Shown here one piece after another: positions 25,061-32,897 of a stretch of 45,448 nucleotides of DNA. This stretch comes from Bradymonadales bacterium (GTDB lineage Bacteria > Myxococcota_A > Bradymonadia > JAFGEP01), in assembly GCA_016931535.1 (NCBI GenBank), contig JAFGEP010000058.1:1-45448 (forward strand), written 5' to 3'. The stretch's first letter is position 1, and the number at the start of each line of letters is the position of its first letter. The notes beneath the pieces are model-generated. The model did not search any database. It had not been told where the DNA came from and worked only from the letters and a program-made list of their open reading frames with translations. Both the position numbers and the translations under genes were made by a program.

Positions 25061-25470
25061 TGGCGGGGACCGAGCCAGCCTGAAAGGAACCGGCCGAGTG
25101 TGATCGGGATGACTTCATCACATCCGGACCCTACAGGTGGTAGGAAGGGCCGGGGTAGTCAGACTGCCATCGCCGGTCATTTTACCGGCGTCATCCAGGC
25201 TGCCGGCCCCCTTTGGGGCTCTTCGCAAAGACCAGGCTGCCCGGCACGATCGAACTGGTTGCAGGGAACGGATGGCCGCAGGATCAAAGCGGTATGGATC
25301 CTGCAGTCCCTGGGGGACAGGGGTTTCTGGACTTTAGAAGGACCGACTGGCGGAGGTGGAGCAGACCGGTTACCCCGACAGACCCGGAGGGACATGCACC
25401 GCGTTTGAGCGGTGGAAGTTCGGTGTGGACATCGCCCAGGGAGATGGGTGTGACCTGCAAGGATTGCACG
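25061..25470 (+). other. 410-nt leader with hairpins, no gene recognised
   Basis: The stretch contains a hairpin with 7-bp arms (CGCCGGT...ACCGGCG, about 25169-25189) followed closely by GCCCCCTTTGGGGC (about 25206-25219). Open frames here have no start or family support. It may be a structured leader of the downstream gene or hold a small RNA; it matches no RNA family that I recognise by eye. Confidence 0.3.
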
Positions 25471-26682
25471 ATGAACACGCCACCTGCGGAGCGGTGGTTG
25501 GCCATGGGAGATCTGAGCCCGATACAGAGCAAGACACGGGGGCTGCTGGTTCTGTCCATCCTGGTCTTCTTGACCATCCTTTTGGCCTGGCACACCGGCC
25601 AGGCTCAAGAGCAGCAGGAGGCCTTCGTCTCGGAGTTCCTGGTATGGACTCTGACCGACGGGGGTGTCACTCAAACCGTCTGGTTGCGCGATGCAGCAAG
25701 CGGCCTTGAGGTGTTTGCCGAACGGTCTGGCCTGTATCAAGCGGCTGGGGATCATCTGTGGCGCTGGGAGATGTTCGAGCAGCCCCTGGTCCTGTGCAGT
25801 ATCGAGGACTGGAACGACAGCGTTGGTACCTGCAAGCGGCCCCACGAGCAAGCGGTGAGCGCCCATCGGCTGGTCGACCTGCTGGATCGCACCTCTGCCC
25901 CGTCCCCTCCCGCGATTTCGCCTCCGGCGCCCCAACCCACGATTTCGCCTCCGGCGCCCCAACCCGCGATTTCGCCTCCGGCTTCCGCTGCCGCGATTCC
26001 GGCCCCGGCTTCCGCTGCCGAGGGCTCCTCTTCCGCTATCGAATCAGCCAATCCCGTCGCAGCGCCTGATCCCGACACCCTCTCCCTGTGCGAGATCGAC
26101 AGAAGCTACCTGCCGTTGGCCGGGGTTGGCTCCTACCTGTTCGTCACCGGCTCGACCTATGAGTACTGGTGCGGGGCAGCCCACGGCTTTGCCCGGATGG
26201 AGTTTCTGGTCTACGACCTGGCCTCGGGCTCTTTGACGAACCTGTTCACCGAGGCGGAGGAGAGCGAGGTGCGGCGGCTGGGAGAGACGAAAGCCCTCTC
26301 TCTGCTGGAGGCCGGCGAATCACCACCCTTCTCGGATCGGCCCCTGCTGACCATGGTCCTGCCTTCCTATGATCCATCGGGATCGCTGGAGCTGCGCTAC
26401 CAGTTCACCTTCGAGGACTGCTACGCCTGCTCCGACGGCCTGTGGGACTCCTACACTCGCTCGGTGCGGATGGCGGCGCCTTCTCTGCCCCTGGCCTTGC
26501 AGCCATATTCGGGGTTACCACGGGTGGTGCAGGGAACCCTCGCTGGCCGGCCAACGCCGGTCGCCGCCTTCGGCTGGAGCCGGATCAACCCGGATCCGTC
26601 AGTGCGAGACCGCCTCCTGCAGATCTTCCTGGGCGAAACGGAGCAGCCCCCCAACGATGTTCAGATCGAGGGACAGCGGTAG
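25471..26682 (+). CDS. Secreted or membrane-anchored protein of unknown function
   Basis: 403 residues from the ATG at 25471 (AGGA 8 nt upstream); the frame is open further upstream but that part is unlike protein. Residues 24-46 are a signal peptide or anchor ending HTGQAQ. About residues 145-190 are a Pro/Ala-rich tether made of nine-residue units (AISPPAPQP). The rest is a beta-rich domain of about 210 residues with several Cys (LCEID, YEYWCGAAHG, CYACSDGLWDS) that could form disulphides. I recognise no family. It stands alone between the surface operon and the RAYT gene. Confidence 0.7.
   Translation: MNTPPAERWLAMGDLSPIQSKTRGLLVLSILVFLTILLAWHTGQAQEQQEAFVSEFLVWTLTDGGVTQTVWLRDAASGLEVFAERSGLYQAAGDHLWRWEMFEQPLVLCSIEDWNDSVGTCKRPHEQAVSAHRLVDLLDRTSAPSPPAISPPAPQPTISPPAPQPAISPPASAAAIPAPASAAEGSSSAIESANPVAAPDPDTLSLCEIDRSYLPLAGVGSYLFVTGSTYEYWCGAAHGFARMEFLVYDLASGSLTNLFTEAEESEVRRLGETKALSLLEAGESPPFSDRPLLTMVLPSYDPSGSLELRYQFTFEDCYACSDGLWDSYTRSVRMAAPSLPLALQPYSGLPRVVQGTLAGRPTPVAAFGWSRINPDPSVRDRLLQIFLGETEQPPNDVQIEGQR
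25912..26019 (+). repeat. 27-bp in-frame repeats coding a Pro/Ala tether
   Basis: Units of gcgatttcgcctccggcgcc plus ccaaccc recur about four times, the last two degenerate. Each encodes (A/T)ISPPAPQP. Copy changes would keep the frame and vary tether length. Confidence 0.75.
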
Positions 26683-26787
26683 GGAGGGACAGGGCATGCC
26701 GAGCGGGATAGCCGCTATCTCCACCCACACGACGATCCGAGCAGGTCAGCCCCCCTTCCACACTTCGATCCTCCTTTCCAGGCCGGA

Positions 26788-27621
26788 TCACGGGATGCGG
26801 GCAGCGATCTGGATGATCCCGTTGTTGGTTGGATCGGTCCCAAGGTAAGGGGTGTGGTCGTCGTACTGATCACCGAGCACGCTCAAAAGCCCGAGCTGGA
26901 GCTGTATTGCCTGCACCAGCTCCTGGTTGACCGGGCCATGTCGCAGGCGAGTGATCATCTGGGGACTCACTCCTACCAGAGGAGCCAGTCTGGCGGCGGT
27001 CATTCGGCGGCCGACCACCGCCACGAGCGCGCGGCGTGCCTCGGCGAGCTCTCTCGACTTGCCCTGCAGCCCGGATAGTGCCGTGGCGGCCAGGACAGCC
27101 TCGACGATCCGCTCCAACGGACCCTCAGACGGCTGGAGATCGGGTATCCCCAGGTGTCCGAGCAGCTGTTTTCTGCTGACGCGAGGGAGGTACCTGCGGA
27201 CGTTGGCGATGGTATATCGCCCGATCAGGCGCATGCCGATCAGATCCGGTAGGTTGGTCGCTTCATGGAGCGGGTCCCAGTTCAACCCATGATGGCGGGA
27301 TTGGCCCAGGATATAGTCGAAGGTGTTCGCCAGGTGGCGGATATCGCGAATCGGTTCCACATAGGCAGGGGCGAATCTGACATTCAAGCCCAGGCGACGG
27401 AACAAGCTCAGCTCGATTCGCCGGGCCAGCTGTAGGCCAGCCTGGATCTCGCAGACAGCTTCCAGGTGGAGGTGACAATCGGCCAGACCGAAACAGAGCA
27501 GGTTCTCCATCTGACCTTGAGCCAGGACCAGACGGGCTACCAGGCGCCTTTCCTCGGTCGTGGGGGCGATCACCCGGTCGTTCGCCAGTCGAATCCGGAT
27601 ATGCTGTGCAATACTGGTCAT
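26788..27621 (-). CDS. RAYT-like Y1 (HUH) transposase with DnaA-type HTH
   Basis: 277 residues from the ATG at 27621, chosen for AGGGAG 8 nt upstream. The IS200-type Y1 core shows the HUH motif H50-L-H52 (LADCHLHLEA), a helix with candidate catalytic Y103 (NTFDYILGQSRHHG), and the domain's later segment WDPLHEATNLPDLIGMR. Residues 186-228 resemble the DnaA C-terminal helix-turn-helix (EARRALVAVVGRRM...LVGVSPQMITRLRHG), an add-on seen in some single-copy Y1 relatives. RAYTs nick and move short palindromic repeats rather than their own gene; no insertion-sequence ends flank this one. Palindromic repeats of the expected type lie at 18.1-18.9 kb. Whether it is active, and on which repeat, cannot be told from sequence. 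Confidence 0.75.
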   Translation of the reverse strand: MTSIAQHIRIRLANDRVIAPTTEERRLVARLVLAQGQMENLLCFGLADCHLHLEAVCEIQAGLQLARRIELSLFRRLGLNVRFAPAYVEPIRDIRHLANTFDYILGQSRHHGLNWDPLHEATNLPDLIGMRLIGRYTIANVRRYLPRVSRKQLLGHLGIPDLQPSEGPLERIVEAVLAATALSGLQGKSRELAEARRALVAVVGRRMTAARLAPLVGVSPQMITRLRHGPVNQELVQAIQLQLGLLSVLGDQYDDHTPYLGTDPTNNGIIQIAARIP

Positions 27622-27766
27622 CTCGTTCTCCCTGGTGAAAGCGACAAAGCCGTGGTCTTTCCTCATGTGCGGTAAGGTGCGCCATTTTCTCGAATAGAGC
27701 AGTAGACAAGCTCCTTGGCAGGACAAGTCAGAATCCGACTGGGTTTTCGACCAAGCTCGGACCTCG

Positions 27767-27785
27767 TTGCATGTTTTCCATGCAA
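27767..27785. promoter_or_regulatory. 19-bp palindrome upstream of the RAYT gene
   Basis: Perfect 7-bp arms TTGCATG and CATGCAA flank ttttc, about 145 nt upstream of the RAYT start. It could be an operator or a hairpin substrate for the nuclease. From here to 28121 no gene is supported. Confidence 0.35.
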
Positions 27786-28121
27786 GTTCCGCTGCCAACC
27801 GTCACCCGGATATCTGTCGCCAGCCGCATCATCTCATGGAGAACGGTCCCTTTCGTCCAAGGGGTCCTTCTGCGGGTTGTGCCTCTACCTTGCGGTGGGG
27901 AGATGAATCATCTGGCCCCCGGAAGGTAGATCCTTGAGGGGTGAAAGAGGGAATGTCACCTCCTGGCCGTTACGGCCATCGCATTGTGGTCGTGCGGGGA
28001 TCAATTGCTGCTCGACGAATCCAGTGGGCGACAGGGATTTCGAAAGGATGCCGATGATCGTATCGGATGCTGTAGAGGCGGATCCGCTGACTGGTCCAAG
28101 GATGGCCGTGAGAGTAGTCGG

Positions 28122-28355
28122 ATGCCGGTGGGGGTCAGAAACCGGTGGGGGTCAGAAACCGGTGGAGTCGGAAACCGGTGGAGTCAGAAACCGGTGGAGT
28201 CGGAAACCGGTGGAGTCGGAAACCGGTGGAGTCGGATGCCGGTGGGGTCGGAGGCCGGTGGGGTCAGAGGCCGGTGGGGTCAGAGGCCGGTGGGGTCGGA
28301 GGCCGGTGGGGTCAGAAACCGATAGGGTCGGCGGGGTCGGAGGCCGGTGGGGTCG
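28122..28355. repeat. 16-bp minisatellite, about 14 copies
   Basis: Head-to-tail 16-bp units without spacers, first two 17 bp long. There are two main types: accggtggagtcggaa in the left half and gccggtggggtcggag in the right, with a broken unit near the right end. Because 16 is not a multiple of three, the reading frame rotates and the array reads open in several frames; it is not coding. No CRISPR features. Confidence 0.9.
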
Positions 28356-28610
28356 GTGGGTACGGAAGGCGGTTGATTGGATGCCGGTGAAGCCAGCGAT
28401 CCGTAGGGAGATTGGGGGGAGGCGACGATGTCGGCCTATTTGGGTAGTGATTGAGGGTGCGTCCAGGGGTGAACCGCTGGAACAAGCGAGGCGAGGTGTA
28501 GATAATGCCCGATGACCGAGGAGGCAGAGTTTGGTGCGAAAGGCAAGCTCCAAGAATTCATGGGTCCAAACGGTGGTACCGACTCGACAGCAGCAGGGGA
28601 GAAGACTCGT

Positions 28611-29612
28611 ATGACCAACCAGCGGGGAGACATCCCTCTCGAGCGACCGAAGGAGGACGGTCTTGTGGAAACCTCTTCGGGCCACGTGGTCTCCCTCGAG
28701 TACCACCGCATGCTGCTCGACGATCCGGTACGCATGGACGCCTACGAGCGGGCGATCCGGGCGCTGGTTAGGCCCGGCGATGTCGTGCTGGACGTGGGGT
28801 GCGGTACCGGGATATTGGCCATGCTGGCAGCCCGCTGTGGTGCCCTTCGGGTTCATGCCGTGGAGTCCACGGCGGTGGCCGCTCTGGCTGCAGAGCTGGT
28901 CGCCGCCAACGGGCTTGTGGATCGGGTGCTGGTTCATCGCCGGGATGCTCGCCGGATGGAGCCGCCCGAGCTGGTGGACCTGGTGATCAGCGATTTTCTG
29001 GGCCGCTACCTGATCGACGACGGCATGCTGCCGGTAATGGCCGCCACCAAGCGCTGGTGCAAGCCCGAGACCCGTTTCTGCCCCGAGCGGATCCGCCTGA
29101 TGCTGGCCCCTGTCGGCGATTTCTTTCTGAGAGCCGTCGACCTGTTCACCGCTCCGATCTACGGCCTCGATTTCAGTGGAGCGCTGCCGTACGCACTGAA
29201 CACCTGCTACCATGCCGACCTCCGACCTGAGGCGATCATGAGCCCTCCGGCCGAGTTTGGGGGGTATACACCGCCGGATCCCCCGGTACCGTTCGATGGC
29301 ACCTTGACCTTCACTATTGCCCGGGACGGCCGGCTGCAGGCCCTGGCCGGCTGGTTTTCAGCCAACCTCGCTCCGGATGTCGTGCTGAGCACCGAGCCCG
29401 GGATCGAGACCCACTGGGGGCAGTACCTGTTTCCGTTGCCGCCTCACCAGGTACAGGCCGGCGATATCCTATCGGTGCACCTGTGGGAGCAGCCGGTCGG
29501 GGCGGACTCGGTGTGGCACTGGGAGGGTCGCCTGGCGAGGGGCGCGGACGCGCTCTGGGAGTTCGCCTTGCGGTCGATCTCCCAGTTGGGCCATTCCTTT
29601 GGAGCGATGTGA
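28611..29612 (+). CDS. PRMT-like SAM-dependent methyltransferase
   Basis: 333 residues from the ATG at 28611 with GGGGAGA upstream; an ATG at 28512 would add 33 residues of weak quality. Motif I (VLDVGCGTGILA, 59-70), post-I Glu (E85 in HAVE) and, after the beta-barrel region begins, the ETHWGQYLFPL loop (H268) are hallmarks of protein arginine methyltransferases. The double-E loop that holds the arginine in PRMTs is changed: ISDFLGRYLIDDGML has Asp at both Glu positions (D128, D137). It may use a different substrate, or arginine with altered chemistry. Its stop overlaps the start of the TPR gene (TGATG), so the two are translated together. It lies just after the 16-bp minisatellite. Confidence 0.8.
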   Translation: MTNQRGDIPLERPKEDGLVETSSGHVVSLEYHRMLLDDPVRMDAYERAIRALVRPGDVVLDVGCGTGILAMLAARCGALRVHAVESTAVAALAAELVAANGLVDRVLVHRRDARRMEPPELVDLVISDFLGRYLIDDGMLPVMAATKRWCKPETRFCPERIRLMLAPVGDFFLRAVDLFTAPIYGLDFSGALPYALNTCYHADLRPEAIMSPPAEFGGYTPPDPPVPFDGTLTFTIARDGRLQALAGWFSANLAPDVVLSTEPGIETHWGQYLFPLPPHQVQAGDILSVHLWEQPVGADSVWHWEGRLARGADALWEFALRSISQLGHSFGAM

Positions 29613-30079
29613 TGGAAGGCCGCGGCTCGCGCGGTGGCGGATCCGATCCCCGCCAGATGTCTGTCCTGAAGGCGGTCATCCAGGCCAATGAGGAGGGTAA
29701 CCGGGCCTTTTGCGAGGGGCGCCTGGAGGAGGCTGCCGCCGCCTACGAACGGGCGGTCGCCGCGCTCAGGCCCGGGCAGGTCCAGCCGGCCCGAACCGCT
29801 TACGAGAACCTTGGGCTCGCCTACTTCAACCTGGGTCGCTACCACGAGGCGATGCGCGCCTTTCTCCGCGCCCTCGACGGGAAGATGGATTCCAGGGAGC
29901 AGTCGCTTCGGTTTCTGACCAGCAGTGCGGCGTACCTGGGTCGATGTGCGGACGGCATACGCTACCTGAGGGGTTACGAACAGGCGTTCGGGCCTCATCC
30001 CGACGGCTGGACCCTCCAGATGCTGGAGGGTTTCGACCAGGAGCGCAGAAGGAGCTGGGCTGTGACCCTTGCCTGTTGA
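29612..30079 (+). CDS. TPR protein coupled to the methyltransferase
   Basis: 155 residues from the ATG at 29612, which overlaps the methyltransferase stop by one base. Two or three tetratricopeptide repeats are visible (ANEEGNRAFCEGRLEEAAAAYERAV and TAYENLGLAYFNLGRYHEAMRAFLRAL). There is no signal peptide. TPRs bind peptides, and the coupling suggests it recruits or presents the substrate of the methyltransferase; some eukaryotic PRMTs carry TPRs in the same chain. This is inference from context. Confidence 0.75.
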   Translation: MEGRGSRGGGSDPRQMSVLKAVIQANEEGNRAFCEGRLEEAAAAYERAVAALRPGQVQPARTAYENLGLAYFNLGRYHEAMRAFLRALDGKMDSREQSLRFLTSSAAYLGRCADGIRYLRGYEQAFGPHPDGWTLQMLEGFDQERRRSWAVTLAC

Positions 30080-30178
30080 GCGGCTTCACGAAAGAGACTC
30101 ATCCGGCGGTTGGGCTGGATGGATGGCGGTGAACGGAGAGAATCCTCTGGATCGCGGCCCTTTTCAAGGTAATGGCGG

Positions 30179-30287
30179 TGACAGCGCCGAAAGGCTACAA
30201 CCTAAGTTCTGCGACCTCGGTCAGCCGCTGAAAGGCCCGCGACTCGCCCGACGTGACAGCGCCGAAAGGCGACAACCTGGTTCTGCG
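30179..30287 (+). repeat. Two 35-bp direct repeats before the GH13 gene
   Basis: 30179-30214 and 30253-30287 share gtgacagcgccgaaaggc and then caacct...ttctgcg, differing by a few bases and one indel, with start-to-start spacing of 74 bp. Both are followed after variable distance by ggtcagc. The gap 30080-30347 otherwise shows no gene. Possibly regulatory or a worn mobile repeat. Confidence 0.5.
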
Positions 30288-30347
30288 TTCAGTAGGGGCG
30301 GTCAGCAGGCCGGCCGCAGGTAGGCGAACTCCATCGAGGAGAGGTCC

Positions 30348-31640
30348 ATGGCACCACCGATCATCTACAACCTGTTTCCCCGCCTGGCCGGCCCCATGGA
30401 CCGCTGGAAGGAGCATGCCGAGCGGGCCGCGGCCTTGGGCTTTACCCATCTGTTCTTGAATCCGGTGTCCCAGCCGGGTTTCTCGGGTAGCTTGTACGCG
30501 GTGCGGGAGCACGACAGGGTCTGCACCGACTTTCTGCCCTCTGGCTCATCGCCCGACGGAATGAAGGAGCTGGAGCAGACTCTGCGGGGCTTTCGTGACC
30601 TGGGTCAAAAGCCGATCATGGACCTGGTCATCAACCATACCGCCATCGACAGCCCGCTGGTGGCGGAGCACCCCCGATGGTTTCGGCGTGATCCGTCGGG
30701 GAAGGTCATGAACCCCTCGGCCATCGATCCGGCCGACTCGCGCAAGGTGACGGTCTGGGGCGATCTGGCCGAGATCGACAACCAAGACAGCCCCGAACGG
30801 GAGGGTCTGTGGGCGTTCTGGAAGGCGCTGGTGCTGCGCAGCATCGATCTGGGCTTCGCCGGTTTCCGATGCGACGCCGCCTACAAGGTGCCCGCTCCGC
30901 TCTGGCGCATGCTGGTCGAGGCCGCCAGAGCGGTTGACCCCGAGGTCCGTTTCTTCGCCGAGACGCTCGGCTGCAAGCTGGAGGAGGTGGCTGCATTGCG
31001 GACCGCCGGGCTGGATTACCTGTTCAACAGCTCCAAGTACTGGAGCTTCGACGCCCCCTGGGCTCTGGAGCAGCATGAGTCCTTTGGCCGCATCGCGCCG
31101 TCTGTCAGCTTTCCGGAGTCGCACGACACCTCGCGGCTGATGGCCGACACCGGCGGCAACCTGGCGGTGCAACGCCAGCGCTACTTCTTGGCGGCCGTGT
31201 TCTCCGAAGGGTTGTTGATGCCCATGGGGTATGAGTACGGCTTCACACGGCGCCTGAACGTGGTGACCACCAGGCCCTCCGACTGGGAGGAGACGGGGGT
31301 CGACCTGACGGGGTTCATCCGCTCGGTCAACCTGCTGAAGCGCGAGACCCCGCTGTTGGGGAAGGAGGGACACCTCTTGCCCCTCGTCGCCTACGATCGC
31401 CCCACTCTGGTGCTGCGCAAGATCGAGCAGGAAGAGGCGCTGTTCATCCTGATCAACAAGGACTGGCACCAGTCTCAGACCATCGAGATCGCGGACCACT
31501 GGGCTCCGGCTGGCAGCCGTCTGATCCGCGTCACTCCAGAGGGCCGACTGGTCGAGGAGCCGACGGGGGAACGGGTAGAGATGGGGCCCGCCGAGATCGC
31601 GCTGGTGGTTGAGATGGCATCGGCCCGTCAGGAGCGCTGA
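30348..31640 (+). CDS. GH13 alpha-amylase-family enzyme
   Basis: 430 residues; GAGGAGAGG lies close before the ATG. The (beta/alpha)8 barrel shows the conserved regions: DLVINHT (92-98), GFRCDAAYK with nucleophile D176, FFAET with acid E205, and PESHD with D260. The last 100 residues form a small beta domain, so the enzyme is complete but lacks N-terminal accessory domains and a signal peptide; it acts in the cytoplasm on alpha-glucans. The opening IYNLFPRLAG recalls GlgE-type and related maltosyl enzymes, but their other signatures are not evident, so the specific reaction (hydrolysis or transfer) is open. It converges on the outer-membrane gene at 31688. Confidence 0.8.
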   Translation: MAPPIIYNLFPRLAGPMDRWKEHAERAAALGFTHLFLNPVSQPGFSGSLYAVREHDRVCTDFLPSGSSPDGMKELEQTLRGFRDLGQKPIMDLVINHTAIDSPLVAEHPRWFRRDPSGKVMNPSAIDPADSRKVTVWGDLAEIDNQDSPEREGLWAFWKALVLRSIDLGFAGFRCDAAYKVPAPLWRMLVEAARAVDPEVRFFAETLGCKLEEVAALRTAGLDYLFNSSKYWSFDAPWALEQHESFGRIAPSVSFPESHDTSRLMADTGGNLAVQRQRYFLAAVFSEGLLMPMGYEYGFTRRLNVVTTRPSDWEETGVDLTGFIRSVNLLKRETPLLGKEGHLLPLVAYDRPTLVLRKIEQEEALFILINKDWHQSQTIEIADHWAPAGSRLIRVTPEGRLVEEPTGERVEMGPAEIALVVEMASARQER

Positions 31641-31687
31641 TCCGACCAGCAGGGGTAGGGGTTTTGTTCTCGCCTTGCTAGACCTGC

Positions 31688-32887
31688 TCAGAAAGCATGT
31701 GCCCCGTGAGGTCCTATCGAGAACTCGACCTGCAGGAGCGCCTCGTGTCCCAGATCGTCGGTTGGCGCCGACCGGGCGAGGTTGTACTGTAACCGGATCC
31801 GGCTGAACTCCGAGGGCAGGAAGCTGAGCGAGGCGCTGCTTCGCATGACCTCTTCGACGGCATCCCCGTTGACCCAGTCGAAGCGGAGAGCGGTGTTCCA
31901 TCGCTGGGCGAAGCGGTAGAAGAGCTGGGCGTAGAAGCCGTCGTCGACCAGCTCCGATCCGCCGAGCTCGCGTCTCCTCCGCATGCCTTCGGCTGCAAGA
32001 GAGACGGTGGTGTAGCCGGTTCCGCGGGTTTGCCGATAGCGCAGGTAGAGATCGACACCCGCCAGCCAGGAGTCCAGCTCCGCGCCCGCCTCGCCGCTCG
32101 GACCGGTCAGAAAGGAGCCTCCGAGCACCAGGGTCCAGGAGGGGCTCATGGTGAAGGCGGTCTCGAGGCGACCGAGGGCGGCCAGGCGGATATCATCCCA
32201 TTCGAGCTCCTGGTTGGCGTTTCCAAGCCCCTGGTCGAGGCCGGTCAATGCCGCCAGCCCATCGCTTTTACCGTTCAGGGCCTGGGCCACCAGCTTGATC
32301 ATCAGGAGACGGGTGCCGGTGGGCAGCAGGTAGGAGATCTCCATGCCGGTGGCATTGACGGCCTCGTTGAGCAGGTAGCGGTTGGGCAGGTGGTTGTCGG
32401 CGAAGTCCCAGGTCTCCAGGTGGCGCATGTTGTGGCGTCCGAACTCGGCGAGAAGCTGGCCCAGCTGCAGTTGAAGCCCGGTGGGCAGGCAGAGGCTGGT
32501 CAGCTCGAGCTGCTCGAAGGCGAGCTCGGGGCCGATCCCCTCGATGGCCAAGAAGGCATCCACCCGGAAGTAGGGGTCGACGGCGGCCTGAAATCCCAGC
32601 TCGATCTCTTGGAACACGATTCCCATCCCCTCCGCCTGTGATCCGGGGAGGGGTTGGCCGTTGTGGTAGCTGGCCAACAGATTTCCAACCAGGCTGATGT
32701 TGGGGTTCATCAGGTTGCTCGGATTGGCGGACTGGCTCTCCGTGGTGACCGGAAGAACAATGGGGGCGTAAGGGTCTTCCTCCTCCTGAGCCCATGCTTG
32801 TCGTGGGGACAGCAGGTCGAGGGCGATCGAGAGCAGGCAGATGTGCACAAGAGAAGCGGTCAGGACGATATAGTGCTTGTTTTGCAT
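31688..32887 (-). CDS. Outer-membrane barrel protein of the metal-import locus
   Basis: 399 residues from the ATG at 32887; a signal peptide ends at QAWAQ. The mature protein opens with an acidic stretch and NPNISLVGNLLASY, has alternating hydrophobic strands throughout (FYAQLFYRFAQRWNTALRFDW), and ends in Phe (GAHAF), all typical of a porin-type barrel. It lies 10 nt after the permease gene and is the last gene of the metal-import unit. A role as zinc or manganese entry channel in the outer membrane is inferred from the operon; no plug domain or TonB box is visible, so it is not a TonB-dependent receptor. Confidence 0.75.
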   Translation of the reverse strand: MQNKHYIVLTASLVHICLLSIALDLLSPRQAWAQEEEDPYAPIVLPVTTESQSANPSNLMNPNISLVGNLLASYHNGQPLPGSQAEGMGIVFQEIELGFQAAVDPYFRVDAFLAIEGIGPELAFEQLELTSLCLPTGLQLQLGQLLAEFGRHNMRHLETWDFADNHLPNRYLLNEAVNATGMEISYLLPTGTRLLMIKLVAQALNGKSDGLAALTGLDQGLGNANQELEWDDIRLAALGRLETAFTMSPSWTLVLGGSFLTGPSGEAGAELDSWLAGVDLYLRYRQTRGTGYTTVSLAAEGMRRRRELGGSELVDDGFYAQLFYRFAQRWNTALRFDWVNGDAVEEVMRSSASLSFLPSEFSRIRLQYNLARSAPTDDLGHEALLQVEFSIGPHGAHAF

Positions 32888-32897
32888 GGTTTCTCTC

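Noticed and set aside
28122..28355. Array of short repeats as a CRISPR
   Set aside because: The units are head to tail with no spacers and vary among themselves; no cas genes are nearby. It is a minisatellite.
28152..29213. Minus-strand open frame through the minisatellite and methyltransferase
   Set aside because: The repeat leaves most frames open; the plus strand carries clear methyltransferase motifs.
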